In this document: positions 9,826 through 19,726 of the stretch, piece by piece
Position numbering within the stretch: the first letter of the stretch is position 1
Layout of the letters: every line of letters starts with the position of its first letter
NCBI GenBank assembly: GCA_963772595.1
Contig: CAVYXZ010000014.1
Location: forward strand, 310,001 to 374,000
Source of the DNA: CAVYXZ01 sp963772595
GTDB lineage: Bacteria; Chloroflexota; Anaerolineae; Aggregatilineales; Phototrophicaceae
Length of the DNA stretch: 64,000 bases
Direction of reading: 5' to 3'
Translations under genes and position numbers: made by a program
The notes under the pieces: generated by a model
What the model was told of the DNA's origin: nothing
Databases searched by the model: none
Seen by the model: only the letters and a program-made list of their open reading frames with translations

Positions 9826-10194
9826 ATGAGCCTGCAAAAACGCCCCTGGCGGCTGATCCTACTCACTGCTGCGACAGCGGTCCTCCTGGCTGCTGTGCTG
9901 CTGCATGACCTGAGTCTGCCGCCCTACCTGGCTGAACAGCTCAGCCTGCCGCTGCCGCTCGACGCGGCGGTCAATGGGCTGTGGGCATTGATTTTCGCGG
10001 GACTGGCGGTTAATCTGGTGCGGGGGGCAGGTTTTCGCCGGACCCGATGGGTTTATGCAGGCTTTGTCCTGTACAGTGGTTTGCGCCTGGTCCTGTTTGC
10101 CCAGGCCGATTACGATCAGGCCCGTCGCCCCGTCATTCTCATCGCCACACTGTTGACCCTGGCACTGCTGGTGGTCTGGCGGAGACAGCACTAA
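9826..10194 (+). CDS. Small integral membrane protein, unknown function
   Basis: 122 residues from the ATG at 9826. Four hydrophobic segments are visible: LILLTAATAVLLAAVLL near the N-terminus, LWALIFAGLAVNLV, WVYAGFVLYSGLRLVLF and VILIATLLTLALLVVW at the C-terminus. I recognise no family motif. A TATAAT at 9811-9816 lies so close that the transcript would begin within a few bases of the ATG, making it nearly leaderless. It ends 16 bases before the carboxylase cluster and may be cotranscribed with it. Confidence 0.55.
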   Translation: MSLQKRPWRLILLTAATAVLLAAVLLHDLSLPPYLAEQLSLPLPLDAAVNGLWALIFAGLAVNLVRGAGFRRTRWVYAGFVLYSGLRLVLFAQADYDQARRPVILIATLLTLALLVVWRRQH

Positions 10195-10210
10195 TCGGAT
10201 GGAGTAGTGT

Positions 10211-11761
10211 ATGAATCATCTGGATAAAATCGAACTCTTGCGTCAGAAGCGCGCCCTGAGCCAGGCTGGCGGCGGACCGGACCGGGTCGAACGCCATCGA
10301 GAAACCGGGCGGCAGACTGCCTACGAACGCCTGGACATCCTGCTGGACCCAGGCAGCTTCCGCGAACTGGACGCCTTTGTCGAGCATCGGAACAATAATT
10401 TCGGTATGGAGAACAACGTCTACCCTGGCGACAGCGTCGTCACCGGCTGGGGGGCGATTGGCGGGCGGCTGGTCTACGTGTATTCGCAGGATTTTACTGT
10501 GATCGGCGGCTCGCTCAGCGAGGTTCATGCCCAGAAGATCATCAAGATCATGGAGATGGCGATGAAGGTGGGCGCACCGGTCATCGGCCTCAACGACAGC
10601 GGCGGCGCACGCATTCAAGAGGGCGTGGACAGCCTGGGCGGCTATGCCGATATATTCCTGCGTAACACGATGGCAAGCGGGGTGATCCCGCAGATCAGCG
10701 TCATCATGGGACCCTGCGCCGGGGGTGCGGTCTACAGCCCGGCCCTGACCGATTTCATCGTGATGGTCAAGGACACCAGCTACATGTTTATCACCGGGCC
10801 GGATGTGGTCAAGCAGGTACTCAACGAGGACGTCACCAGCGAAGAACTGGGCGGCGCATCGGTCCATGCCAGCAAGAGCGGCGTGTGTCACATGGTCGCC
10901 GACGACGAGACCCAGGCGCTGCTGATGGTCCGCGAACTGCTGGGCTATCTGCCGCAGAACAACATGGAAGACGCGCCTTACATCACACCGACGGACGATC
11001 CGCTGCGCACGGATGCCGCGTTGGACAGTATCGTGCCGCAGGATGCGAATAAACCGTACGACATCAAGGATGTGATCGAGAAGATCGTCGATGACGGCAT
11101 CTTCTTCGAGATTCACGAGGACTTCGCGCCTAATATCGTCTGCGGCTATGCCCGGTTGGGTGGTCACAGCGTGGGCATCGTCGCCAACCAGCCGATGGTC
11201 CTGGCCGGGGTGCTGGACATCAAGGCCAGCAACAAGGCGGCCCGTTTTGTCCGTACCTGCGATTCCTTCAATATCCCGATGGTTACGCTGGTCGATGTGC
11301 CCGGCTATCTGCCCGGCACCGATCAGGAACATAACGGCATCATCATGTCCGGCGCGAAGCTGCTGTATGCCTACTGCGAGGCGACCGTGCCCAAGCTGAC
11401 GGTCACGACCCGCAAGTCCTACGGCGGGGCCTACTGCGTGATGAGCAGCAAGCACATTCGCGGCGACCTCAACCTGGCCTGGCCGACGGCGGAAATCGCC
11501 GTGATGGGGCCGGAAGGCGCGGTCGAGATCATCTATCGCCGTGAACTGCAAGGGGCGGAGGACCCGGCAAATCTGAAGAACAAGTTGGCGAGCGAGTACC
11601 GTGAGAAGTTTGCCAACCCTTACGTGGCTGCTGCGCGCGGCTTCGTCGATGACGTCATCGAACCGCACGAGACCCGCCCGCGCCTGATTAACGCGCTTCA
11701 GGTCTTCCAGAATAAGCGCGACCATAACCCACCTAAGAAACACGGGAACATCCCACTATGA
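10211..11761 (+). CDS. Acyl-CoA carboxylase carboxyltransferase (beta) subunit, PccB-like
   Basis: 516 residues with both crotonase-fold halves of a biotin-dependent carboxyltransferase. The N-terminal half has GGSLSEVHAQKI, then LNDSGGARIQEGVDSLGGY and MGPCAGGAVYSPALTDF. The C-terminal half has VDVPGYLPGTDQEHNGII and YGGAYCVMSSKHI, then WPTAEIAVMGPEGAVEII. It transfers CO2 from carboxybiotin to acetyl-CoA or propionyl-CoA. The residue after GGAY is Cys409. This corresponds to the specificity position described for Streptomyces (Asp in PccB, Ile in AccB), so the substrate remains open. Its stop overlaps the biotin carboxylase start by 4 bases, indicating one operon. Confidence 0.92.
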   Translation: MNHLDKIELLRQKRALSQAGGGPDRVERHRETGRQTAYERLDILLDPGSFRELDAFVEHRNNNFGMENNVYPGDSVVTGWGAIGGRLVYVYSQDFTVIGGSLSEVHAQKIIKIMEMAMKVGAPVIGLNDSGGARIQEGVDSLGGYADIFLRNTMASGVIPQISVIMGPCAGGAVYSPALTDFIVMVKDTSYMFITGPDVVKQVLNEDVTSEELGGASVHASKSGVCHMVADDETQALLMVRELLGYLPQNNMEDAPYITPTDDPLRTDAALDSIVPQDANKPYDIKDVIEKIVDDGIFFEIHEDFAPNIVCGYARLGGHSVGIVANQPMVLAGVLDIKASNKAARFVRTCDSFNIPMVTLVDVPGYLPGTDQEHNGIIMSGAKLLYAYCEATVPKLTVTTRKSYGGAYCVMSSKHIRGDLNLAWPTAEIAVMGPEGAVEIIYRRELQGAEDPANLKNKLASEYREKFANPYVAAARGFVDDVIEPHETRPRLINALQVFQNKRDHNPPKKHGNIPL

Positions 11762-13279
11762 TCGAACCACAGAGTATCAACAAAGTGCTCATCGCCAACC
11801 GGGGCGAGATCGCCGTCCGCGTAATCCGCGCCTGCCGTGACCTGGGCATTCCAACGGTGGCGGTCTATTCAGATGCCGACCGGACGGCCCTGCATGTGCG
11901 TTACGCCGACGAAGCGGTCAATATCGGCCCGCCAGCCCCCAGCGAGAGCTATCTGGCGATGGATCGTATTATCGAAGCGGCTCACCTGACTGGTGCGGAC
12001 GCCATCCATCCCGGTTACGGCTTCCTGGCCGAAAACGCGGACTTCGCTCAGCAGGTTCAGGACGAAGGACTGGTGTGGATCGGCCCGCCGCCGAGTGCGA
12101 TTGCCACGATGGGCGATAAACAGGCAGCGCGCTCGACCGTGACCAAGTACGGGGTGCCGCTGGTGCCTGGCACGCATGGAGGGCCTGCGCGACGCTGATC
12201 TGGTCAATGCGGCGGAGAAGATCGGTTTTCCGGTCCTCATCAAAGCGGTAGCGGGCGGCGGCGGCAAAGGGATGCGCAAAGTCTATGACCGTGCCCATTT
12301 CGCCGAGGCCCTGGCGACCGCTCGCCGCGAAGCGCAGAGTTCCTTCGGCAACGGCGACGTCTACGTCGAAAAGCTGCTGGTCGGCGCGCGGCATATCGAG
12401 TTCCAGATCCTGGCGGACATGCACGGCCACACGATCCACCTGGGCGAACGCGAATGTTCGATCCAGCGGCGTCACCAGAAGCTGGTCGAAGAAGCGCCGA
12501 GCGTCTTCGTGGATGCGGAGCTGCGCGAAAAAATGGGCAAGATGGCGATTGCGGCGGCGCAGTCGGTCGGCTATGTCAACGCCGGGACCATCGAATGCCT
12601 GGTGGACAACGAGAAGCATTACTATTTCCTGGAGATGAATACCCGACTCCAGGTTGAGCATCCAGTGACGGAACTGGTCACCGGCATCGACCTGGCGAAG
12701 GAGCAGATTCGCATCGCGCGCGGGCGGCCCATGAGCCGTACCGAGAGCTTCATGCAGCCGCACGGCCATGCTATCGAGTGCCGCATCAACGCCGAAGACC
12801 CTTACATGGGCTTCATTCCCTCGACAGGCCGGATTACCACCCTGCTCACGCCCACCGGCCCCGGCGTCCGCGTCGATACAGGCGTCTATGCTGGCTACGA
12901 GATCACGCCTTACTATGACAGCCTGATCGCCAAGCTGATCTGCTGGGGTGAGGATCGGGCCGAAGCCATGCTGCGGATGCGCCGCGCGCTGGAAGAATAT
13001 ACGATTATGGGCCTGAAGCATAACATCCCCTTCCACATTAACTTGCTCAACAGCTTCAGCTTCATCGCCGGGAAAATCGACACCAACTTTGTCGAGGAAC
13101 GCTTCAACATGAAGACCTACGAGGAAGACCCGACTCAAGGCGAAGTCGAGATGGCGGCCATTGCGGCGACCCTCTTTTCTCATCGTAAGCGCCAGTTGGC
13201 TGCGCAGTTCGTCGCACCGCCCAAGCGCGATACCAGCAACTGGAAATGGGTAGGCCGCTGGGAGCGGATGCAGCGATGA
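11758..13279 (+). CDS. accC: Biotin carboxylase subunit, frameshifted
   Basis: The N-terminus LIANRGEIAVRVIRACRDLGI is diagnostic. The ATP-grasp domain has AGGGGKGMRKV, then ECSIQRRHQKLVEEAPS and MNTRLQVEHPVTEL. The frame is lost at about 12174, where an extra base turns PLVPGT into a premature stop at 12198. The next frame resumes at MEGLRDADLVNAAEKIGFP. Corrected, the protein is about 506 residues, normal for AccC. It carboxylates biotin on the carrier protein using ATP and bicarbonate. It starts inside the stop of the beta subunit and ends overlapping the carrier gene by 4 bases, so all three subunits are translationally coupled. Confidence 0.92.
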
Positions 13280-13776
13280 AATACGTGACGGTAGTGAACG
13301 GCCAGCAGTTCGAGATCGAGATCGACAAGGACGGCGAACTGACGGTCAACGGCGAAAAGCGGCAGGTCGATTTCCTGGCCCTGGGACCCTCGCTCTACTC
13401 GCTAATCAGCGACGGATTGTCCCTCCAGGTGGTGGTCGAAGACGTCAACGACCGGGTAGACGTGCTCATGAAAGGCCATCTGTACGAGACCCAGGTGCTG
13501 GACGAGCGCGCACTGCTGATGGCGCAGCGCCGGGGTGGCCTGATGAGCAGTTCGGGCGAACTGCACGCGCCCATGCCCGGCTTGATCGTTGCTGTCTCAG
13601 TCGAGGTCGGCCAGGACGTGGCCCAGGGCGACACGGTCGTCATCCTCGAATCGATGAAGATGCAGAACGAACTCAAGTCGCCTATCGAGGGCACAGTCGA
13701 GAGCATTCGCTGTGAAGCCGGGCAAACGGTCGATAAAAACGATCTTCTGGTCGTGATCAGCGCACAGGAGTCCTGA
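13276..13776 (+). CDS. Biotin carboxyl carrier protein
   Basis: 166 residues from an ATG that overlaps the accC stop (ATGA). The C-terminal biotinyl domain carries the conserved ESMKMQNEL, where the first Lys is the biotinylation site, preceded by APMPGLIVAVSVEVGQDV. The N-terminal 80 residues form a beta-rich domain as in PCC/methylmalonyl decarboxylase gamma-like carriers, rather than the Ala/Pro linker of E. coli AccB. It completes a three-gene carboxylase operon that supplies malonyl-CoA or methylmalonyl-CoA. Confidence 0.92.
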   Translation: MKYVTVVNGQQFEIEIDKDGELTVNGEKRQVDFLALGPSLYSLISDGLSLQVVVEDVNDRVDVLMKGHLYETQVLDERALLMAQRRGGLMSSSGELHAPMPGLIVAVSVEVGQDVAQGDTVVILESMKMQNELKSPIEGTVESIRCEAGQTVDKNDLLVVISAQES

Positions 13777-13791
13777 TTGCGCTGGCGGGCC

Positions 13792-14877
13792 ATGCTGAAG
13801 CGCATCGCTGTCGTCCTGGTAGCGGTCATCAGCGCTTTGCTGCTGGTTGAGTTTGGTATGCGGGCCTATTTCAACTTCTTCGGCACGCAGATCGACCGCA
13901 TTATGTATGTCTATTCGCCGCAGCAGATACTGGAAGCACAGCCCGCCTTCATTGGCCTGCCTTTTATCGGGCACGGCGGCAGCGCACAGGTCCCCGGCCA
14001 CAACAGCCTGGGCTACCGCAATCACGAGATTGACATCGAGAAACCGCCGGGCGTATTTCGCATCGCCGTCACTGGCGGTTCGACCACCTACGGCGCGGGG
14101 ATCGAGGCCGATGAAACCTGGCCCGCGCAGCTAGAACAAATCTTGCACGAGGACTATGGCTACGATCAGGTAGAGGTCGTCAACACGGCATCCACTGCCT
14201 ATACAACCTGGAACAGCCTGACGAATTTCGAATTTCGCGTGGTCGATTTGCAGCCGGACCTGCTGATGATCTACCATGCCACCAATGACGCCAAAGCCCG
14301 CCTGATCCCGCCGCAGTGCTACACGGGCAAATCGCCGCTGCGAGGGCTTTACAAAGGCACCTGGCGCATCAATGGGCCAGATCTGCCGCCCAGCACAATC
14401 CTGCGTTTTATCGGCATCGGGCGCGGCTGGTATCCTAATCCCAACGAGTTGAACTCCTGGATCCTGCCTATCGAAGCAACGGTCCCTGGCTGCGCGCGCG
14501 ATCCACAGATAAGCGATGCCGATCTGCTGGCCGCCAATCCCCCCGTGTATTTCGACCGAAATCTGCGCAATCTGGTGCGGCTGGCGCGGGACAACAACAC
14601 CGAGGTCATGCTCTCGACCTGGGCCTACTACGCACCGCTGGTCAACTCTGAGTTGTGGACGCATACTTTCGATGAGATGAACACCGTCACGACGCAGGTC
14701 GCGGCGGATATGGGCACGCCTTATTATGACCTCATGGCGAACCTGCCCGACAACTCCGATTTCTGGCTCTCAGACGGTGAACACCAGTCGGCTGCCGGGG
14801 CCAAAGCGCAAGCGCAGCTTTATGCCGCCTATCTGGTCGAAAACGACGTGATTCCACCGCCTGACCTACAGCCTTAG
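13792..14877 (+). CDS. SGNH/GDSL-type hydrolase, membrane-anchored
   Basis: 361 residues from the ATG at 13792; a TTG at 13777 directly after the previous stop is an alternative. A signal anchor (IAVVLVAVISALLLVEFGM) begins the protein. Block I of the SGNH fold is VTGGSTTYGAG with the nucleophile Ser, the Asn block is IYHATNDAKA, and the catalytic Asp/His region is SDGEHQSAAG near the C-terminus. These enzymes are esterases, lipases or carbohydrate acyl-transfer hydrolases. With the membrane glycosyltransferase that follows, removal or transfer of acyl groups on envelope glycans is plausible. It lies at the end of the carboxylase operon. Confidence 0.78.
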   Translation: MLKRIAVVLVAVISALLLVEFGMRAYFNFFGTQIDRIMYVYSPQQILEAQPAFIGLPFIGHGGSAQVPGHNSLGYRNHEIDIEKPPGVFRIAVTGGSTTYGAGIEADETWPAQLEQILHEDYGYDQVEVVNTASTAYTTWNSLTNFEFRVVDLQPDLLMIYHATNDAKARLIPPQCYTGKSPLRGLYKGTWRINGPDLPPSTILRFIGIGRGWYPNPNELNSWILPIEATVPGCARDPQISDADLLAANPPVYFDRNLRNLVRLARDNNTEVMLSTWAYYAPLVNSELWTHTFDEMNTVTTQVAADMGTPYYDLMANLPDNSDFWLSDGEHQSAAGAKAQAQLYAAYLVENDVIPPPDLQP

Positions 14878-14949
14878 TCCGCACTTGACGCTCTCTGGCG
14901 CTGCGCCTACCATGTCCCATCGTTTGAGCGATGAGGAACTCTCCGCGTA

Positions 14950-17397
14950 ATGGATGCCTGGCTGCAATCCACGCTGCGCGTGCTGCCGCTGCTGCTGCTG
15001 GTCTACCTGGGGCTGGGGCTGCCCTGGGCGCTGGCGCTGCTGCCGCGCCGCGATTGGGCGGATCGCCCCATGCTGCTGTGTCTGGCGCTGGCCTTTGGCC
15101 CGATGCTGCTGACTGCCTGGATGTTCATCCTGGGCAGCGCGGGGACCCTGCTGCGGCTGGATCTGATTCTGGCCGGAGCCGTCGTTATCGCGGGCACAGG
15201 GATTATTTTCGCCTGGCGCAAACGCCAGACTGCCGCCGCCATGCTGGAAAAGCCGCCGCTGGCCCTGGATGAGCGCCTGCTGCTGATCCTGATGGGCGCA
15301 GCCCTGTTGGTCCGGGCCGCAGCGACCGCCTTCTGGCCCTTCATGGCCTACGACGCGCTGTGGGTCTATGGCTATGAGGGGCGGCTCTATACCCTGCTGC
15401 ACCAGATCCCGACGCGCATTGCCTACTATCCGCAGTTTATGCCCCTGCAATACACATTCGCCCAACTGCTGGCGGGCGGCGTGGACGATCACGCAGCGCG
15501 GACGGTCATCATCTTCATGCACCTGGGCAGCATCCTGGCCGTTTACCTGCTGGGATCGCGCCTGTTCACACGGCGCACAGGCATCATCGCAGCGGCACTG
15601 TGGGCGCTGTACCCACATGTAGGCGAATGGGCGCGCTTCGGTGACCTGGAGATCCCGCTCACCTTCCTGTTTACAGCGGCGGCGGCCTTCTTCCTGCTGG
15701 CCTGGACGCGCACAGAATCTCGCCGTCGCTATGCGCTCATCGCCGGGCTTCTGCTGGGCACGGCGATGTGGACCAAGCCGACCGCCGGAGCCTTCATCTG
15801 GGGCGTGCTGCTGCTGCTGTTGGTCGAACTCTGGTGCGTGCGCTTCGACTGGCAGGCCTGGAGACCGCGTTTTGAGGTGGCTGTCATTACGGGCCTCGCC
15901 AGCATCCCGCTGGGCGCGGCGTGGTACCTGCGCAATATAGCGCTGGGCTACGCGCCAATTGACTTTCCCCCCGCCTTCTGGCTAACCCAGGCCCTGCGCA
16001 GCGGGCGTGAGTTCGGCTGGCCGCTGCTGGCCCTGCTCCTGCTGCTGGCTTACCTGTACTTCGGGCCATTCCCACAGCGTCCGAAACTGCGAAACAGTCT
16101 GATCGGCCTGGCACTGGTGCTGGCGGGCCTACTGCCGACCATCCTGGAGCCGCGCCGCATGGGCCTGATCGAATGGGCGCTGCTGATCGCCGGAGCCGTG
16201 CTGCTCTACCGCACGCTGGCTGGAATCCTCCGCCAGGATGAGCGGCTGCGCGCACTGACCGGACGCCTCGGCTGGGCGCTGCTGATGGCCCTGCCTTACG
16301 CCCTGACCTGGTTCTATTCCTACAGCTACCATTACCGACTGTCCTTCGCCATCGTGCCGCTGATGCTGCTGCCCTCGGCTGTGATCCTGAGCGAGTGGCT
16401 GCCAACCGTTCGGGTATCGCAGCCCCTGCGGCGCGCGGCTTATCTGCTCATCCTGACTGGGATCGCGCTGCCCGGCGTCGTCAGCGCACTCTACGATGTC
16501 AACGCAGGCTGGGACTGGCTGTGGTCTGGGGAATTGGCAGACGACACGGCCAAATACGCCATCGGCAATGACGCGCTGATGTGGGTGGTAGATGGCTTGC
16601 AGAAGTACGTTGACGAACATCCCGGCGAGCCGTTGGTAGTTTCTGCGCCCAGTGTGCTGCGCCTGCCCTTCTTCTTCCCTCTCGAAGACATTCGCATCGA
16701 CAACGCGCCGACTCGCTGGTCAGAGCTTGAAGGCGTAACCTATTTTATCGACAGTTCGCCGGAAGGGCCGGGGGCCTATGAGGGCATTCCGCTGCGCGAG
16801 AATCAGGTGCTGTCCGGCCTCTCGCTGGCGGATTCAACCGTGCCGAACATCCTGCGCAAGGCCTGGTGGCGTGACGACGGCACCTTCAGCTATACCGTCT
16901 ACGAGCTGCACCTGGACCGGCGCTTCGAGAACCCGGACAACATCCACGACCCGGACGAAGCAGTCGTCTTCGGCAATGTGGCCCGCTACCGGGGGCACGG
17001 AATCGGCGCGGATACCTTCTGGCCGGGCCGCCCGGTCTACTTGCAGATTTACTGGGAGGCACTGAACAAAACCGATCAGGATTACACGATTTTCATCCAC
17101 TTGCGCGACGAAAATGGGAAGGTCGTCGCCACCTGGGACGGTCCGGTCTCTAACAGTGGCGATGGTAACTACTACTCGACGCTGGTCTGGGACCCCGGCG
17201 AATTCATCCGCGACGAGCGGCTGTTGAAGTTCAACGAGGAGACGCTGCCCCCAGTGGGCGACAGCTACCGCATGTGGATTGGCATGTACAACCTGGACAC
17301 CGGCGAACGTCTGCCGGTGACGATTGGCGGCGAGCCTGCGGGCGATGGCTACATGCTCAATGAGCACCTGAAGGTGATCGCGCAGGAGCCAGGATGA
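14950..17397 (+). CDS. GT39-like membrane glycosyltransferase with C-terminal beta-sandwich
   Basis: 815 residues. About a dozen hydrophobic helices cover residues 10-520. The first loop has the acidic and aromatic pattern of GT-C enzymes (FMAYDALWVYGYEGRL, then YYPQFMPLQYTF). TKPTAGAFIWGVLLLLLVEL follows in the membrane core. Residues about 675-805 form a soluble beta-rich domain (PVYLQIYWEALNKTDQDY, IFIHLRDENGK, MWIGMYNLDTGERLP). That domain is often found in Chloroflexota proteins of this kind. GT39 relatives transfer sugars from polyprenyl-phosphate donors outside the membrane. Acceptor and sugar are unknown. Confidence 0.75.
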   Translation: MDAWLQSTLRVLPLLLLVYLGLGLPWALALLPRRDWADRPMLLCLALAFGPMLLTAWMFILGSAGTLLRLDLILAGAVVIAGTGIIFAWRKRQTAAAMLEKPPLALDERLLLILMGAALLVRAAATAFWPFMAYDALWVYGYEGRLYTLLHQIPTRIAYYPQFMPLQYTFAQLLAGGVDDHAARTVIIFMHLGSILAVYLLGSRLFTRRTGIIAAALWALYPHVGEWARFGDLEIPLTFLFTAAAAFFLLAWTRTESRRRYALIAGLLLGTAMWTKPTAGAFIWGVLLLLLVELWCVRFDWQAWRPRFEVAVITGLASIPLGAAWYLRNIALGYAPIDFPPAFWLTQALRSGREFGWPLLALLLLLAYLYFGPFPQRPKLRNSLIGLALVLAGLLPTILEPRRMGLIEWALLIAGAVLLYRTLAGILRQDERLRALTGRLGWALLMALPYALTWFYSYSYHYRLSFAIVPLMLLPSAVILSEWLPTVRVSQPLRRAAYLLILTGIALPGVVSALYDVNAGWDWLWSGELADDTAKYAIGNDALMWVVDGLQKYVDEHPGEPLVVSAPSVLRLPFFFPLEDIRIDNAPTRWSELEGVTYFIDSSPEGPGAYEGIPLRENQVLSGLSLADSTVPNILRKAWWRDDGTFSYTVYELHLDRRFENPDNIHDPDEAVVFGNVARYRGHGIGADTFWPGRPVYLQIYWEALNKTDQDYTIFIHLRDENGKVVATWDGPVSNSGDGNYYSTLVWDPGEFIRDERLLKFNEETLPPVGDSYRMWIGMYNLDTGERLPVTIGGEPAGDGYMLNEHLKVIAQEPG

Positions 17398-17504
17398 GTC
17401 AAGGTCAAAACAGCAACCAGAATACAAGCACTTCAGCGGTTTCCAGATTTTGCCCGGGCTTCGGTTTTTAACGAAGACGAACAAGCATATCTTTCGACTA
17501 TAGG

Positions 17505-18482
17505 CTACAAAGCCAACACCGCATTAGCCAGCTTGCGCTGGACCGTTTTGCTGTTGAAATGCTTCCAGGAGGCCGGGAAAGTTTCAATCAGGGCCGGTTC
17601 CTCGCATTCCAGCGTATCGATGTAGATGCGCAGTACGGCATTCTGATCCGGTTCCAGGTCTTCCATCAGCGCCCGCAGCGAGCGGCAGGCCACGTCGATG
17701 TCGTTCAGGCGGCCTAACTGGTCTTGCAGGGTCTTCAGTTCCTCGATATAGGCGACGACGTCCTTGCCCAGCACGCCGGAAAACAGGCTCACGGCATAGC
17801 GCAGACGCTTGAAGGCGATGCGCAGCGCGTGCAGCGTGGCGTGGTCGGCGTGGTCGAGCGCGGCGTCGTAAGCCCGCACAGCAGCCAGATACTCGTAGAT
17901 CATGGGCGGCAGCACATGTCGCAGTTCGACCGGTTGAATGCCTGCACCGTTGGACTTCTTCACCCCCGCATTCGGCGTCAGCAGAAACTCCTCGTAGTGC
18001 CGGACAAAGCGGCGGTAGGCCTTACTGCTCAGGACTGATTCGAGTTCCTGCCGCGCCACGACCCGGCGTTGATCCAGCGCGTCGATCACGGCGTCCATAC
18101 TGGCTTGCTGAGCGGCGTCCAGCGCCAGATCCGCCGCCTTGAGGTCCGCGATCATCACGTCGAGATCGCGCACAGCGGCCAGTACGCGCATCACCTTTTT
18201 CAGATCACTGTCCAGCGGGCGAACCACCTTCGGCTTGTAACAGCCATCCAGCAGGTGAAACAGGCTGCGCGTCTGGCGGATAGCGACCCGCATCTGATGC
18301 ACATCCTCAATGTCCTCGCCGGTCCGAGCACCCTGTTCATGTTTGAGTATCCGCACAAATTCGCCCTGCAAGACCTTCCGGGCCGCTTCACTGATCCGCT
18401 CCGTAGGCTCCGGCGGCTGCATCTGCGCTTCTATGCGATTGATAATTTCGTCGTGCTTGATTTTCTTGACCATAGTGTTCAT
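17505..18482 (-). CDS. CHAD domain protein
   Basis: Up to 325 residues, nearly all alpha-helical and rich in conserved His and Arg: EDVHQMRVAIRQTRSLFHLL, LAAVRDLDVM, then a second copy with HALRIAFKRLRYAVSLFSG and GRLNDIDVACRSL. These are the two repeats of the CHAD fold. CHAD proteins bind polyphosphate and localise to polyphosphate granules. No CYTH (triphosphatase) domain or ppk gene is adjacent. A -10-like box overlaps the first ATG (18480-18482), so translation may instead begin at the Met in MVKKIKHDEI (18473) on a nearly leaderless message. Confidence 0.85.
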   Translation of the reverse strand: MNTMVKKIKHDEIINRIEAQMQPPEPTERISEAARKVLQGEFVRILKHEQGARTGEDIEDVHQMRVAIRQTRSLFHLLDGCYKPKVVRPLDSDLKKVMRVLAAVRDLDVMIADLKAADLALDAAQQASMDAVIDALDQRRVVARQELESVLSSKAYRRFVRHYEEFLLTPNAGVKKSNGAGIQPVELRHVLPPMIYEYLAAVRAYDAALDHADHATLHALRIAFKRLRYAVSLFSGVLGKDVVAYIEELKTLQDQLGRLNDIDVACRSLRALMEDLEPDQNAVLRIYIDTLECEEPALIETFPASWKHFNSKTVQRKLANAVLAL

Positions 18483-18510
18483 ATATTAAGGTTTCTTGAA
18501 GATTTGTCAA
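18482..18510 (-). promoter_or_regulatory. Promoter of the CHAD gene
   Basis: On the minus strand a perfect TTGACA (18505-18510) is 17 bases from AATATA (18482-18487). The predicted start point is within a few bases of the Met codon at 18473, implying a leaderless or almost leaderless transcript. Confidence 0.5.
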
Positions 18511-18614
18511 CGATTCTTAAAGATAGAACTTGCGTTCTCGGCGATAGCAAGCCGAGGGCGGGAGAGTGGTTTATAATAGTGAACAAATGGCCGATTCTTG
18601 CAGGGGAACCCTTT

Positions 18615-18944
18615 ATGCCACAGTGGGAATATCTGACTCGCTTTCTGGAGGCGCAGGTCGACAAAGACAGTGCCGAACAGCTTCAGCAGCGTTTCGAGAC
18701 CAAGAAGCTGCCGCGTTACGCTCCCGAAGCCATGATCCCGGAACTGGACAGCCTGGGTGCAGCCGGTTGGGAACTGGTCCACATGGAGCCGGTACCTAAA
18801 GTAGGCGGTAAAGGCGACATCCTCTTCGGCGGTGCGCCCCGCTGGAGCAGCAGTTATTTCTGTGTCTTCAAACGGCCTAGGACCGCTCCCCAGCCGCCGC
18901 AGACCCCACCGCCTGCCGATCCCTCGACTCCCGGCCAGCCATGA
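18615..18944 (+). CDS. DUF4177 domain protein
   Basis: 109 residues from the ATG at 18615, with AGGGGAA just upstream. The pattern PQWEYLTRFL, then LDSLGAAGWELVHMEPV and finally SSYFCVFKRP is that of the small DUF4177 fold, whose function is not known. The C-terminal 20 residues are a proline-rich tail. Its stop overlaps the start of the next gene (ATGA), so it is translationally coupled to the SDR gene. Confidence 0.7.
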   Translation: MPQWEYLTRFLEAQVDKDSAEQLQQRFETKKLPRYAPEAMIPELDSLGAAGWELVHMEPVPKVGGKGDILFGGAPRWSSSYFCVFKRPRTAPQPPQTPPPADPSTPGQP

Positions 18945-19720
18945 CGCAGAAGGTCGCTTTCGTTACCGGCGCATCCAGCGGCATCGGTCAGGCGACCGCG
19001 TTGGCTCTGGCGCGCGCCAATTATCACGTGACCGGCGTGGCCCGGCGTATGGAACGTCTCAACGCGCTGGTGAGCGAGGTCAACGCGCTGCCTGCACCGC
19101 ACGGTGAGTTCCTGGGCATCGCGGGCGATGTTACCGAGCCGGACTCGCTGCAAGCGGCAATCAACGAGACGGTCGAGCGCTTCGGGCGGCTGGACATCCT
19201 GGTCGCCAACGCGGGACTCGGCCAACGCGGGCCGATGGTCGATACCGCCTGGGCGGACCTGGAGACGCTGCTGCGTACCAATATCGATGGCGTGATATAC
19301 AGCATTCGTACGGCGGTCCCGGCCATGCGCGCTAACGGCGGCGGCCACGTGTTTGTCATCTCATCCGTCGTCTGGAATATGGTTTCGCCTTACGCGGCCA
19401 GCTATGCCGCCAGCAAAGCCTTCGTCAGCAGCATGGCCCACTCCCTGCGCTTCGAACTCGACCGCGAGAATATCTACGTGACCGATGTCGTCGTAGGGCG
19501 CACGGCAACCGAATTCGACGAGAAGCGCCTGGGCGGCAAGCTCCAGAGCAGCCAATCCATCCCGGTCATGCCCCCGGATCGCGTTGCGGAGGCGGTACTG
19601 CGCGCGCTCGAACATCCCCGGCGCACGGTTTACCCGCGCCTGCTGGATCGGCTGGCCGTCTGGGCCAACGTGATCGTGCCCGACGTGGTGGGCCGATTTG
19701 CGGCACGACACTACAGGTAA
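18941..19720 (+). CDS. Short-chain dehydrogenase/reductase
   Basis: 259 residues of classical SDR type. The cofactor motif is VTGASSGIGQATA (about residues 8-20), DILVANAG forms the central strand, and catalysis uses Ser in ISSVV and the pair YAASK. Arg residues after the first strand (VARRMERL) suggest NADP(H) preference. The C-terminus (LEHPRRTVYPR and later) resembles the YdfG/serine 3-dehydrogenase-like group. The substrate is unknown. It overlaps the upstream DUF4177 gene and is followed after 6 bases by a YbaK-like deacylase. Confidence 0.88.
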   Translation: MTQKVAFVTGASSGIGQATALALARANYHVTGVARRMERLNALVSEVNALPAPHGEFLGIAGDVTEPDSLQAAINETVERFGRLDILVANAGLGQRGPMVDTAWADLETLLRTNIDGVIYSIRTAVPAMRANGGGHVFVISSVVWNMVSPYAASYAASKAFVSSMAHSLRFELDRENIYVTDVVVGRTATEFDEKRLGGKLQSSQSIPVMPPDRVAEAVLRALEHPRRTVYPRLLDRLAVWANVIVPDVVGRFAARHYR

Positions 19721-19726
19721 AGATAC

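Noticed and set aside
10139..11743. A 534-codon minus-strand frame opposite the carboxyltransferase gene
   Set aside because: Antisense to a conserved enzyme with no motif or start signal of its own.
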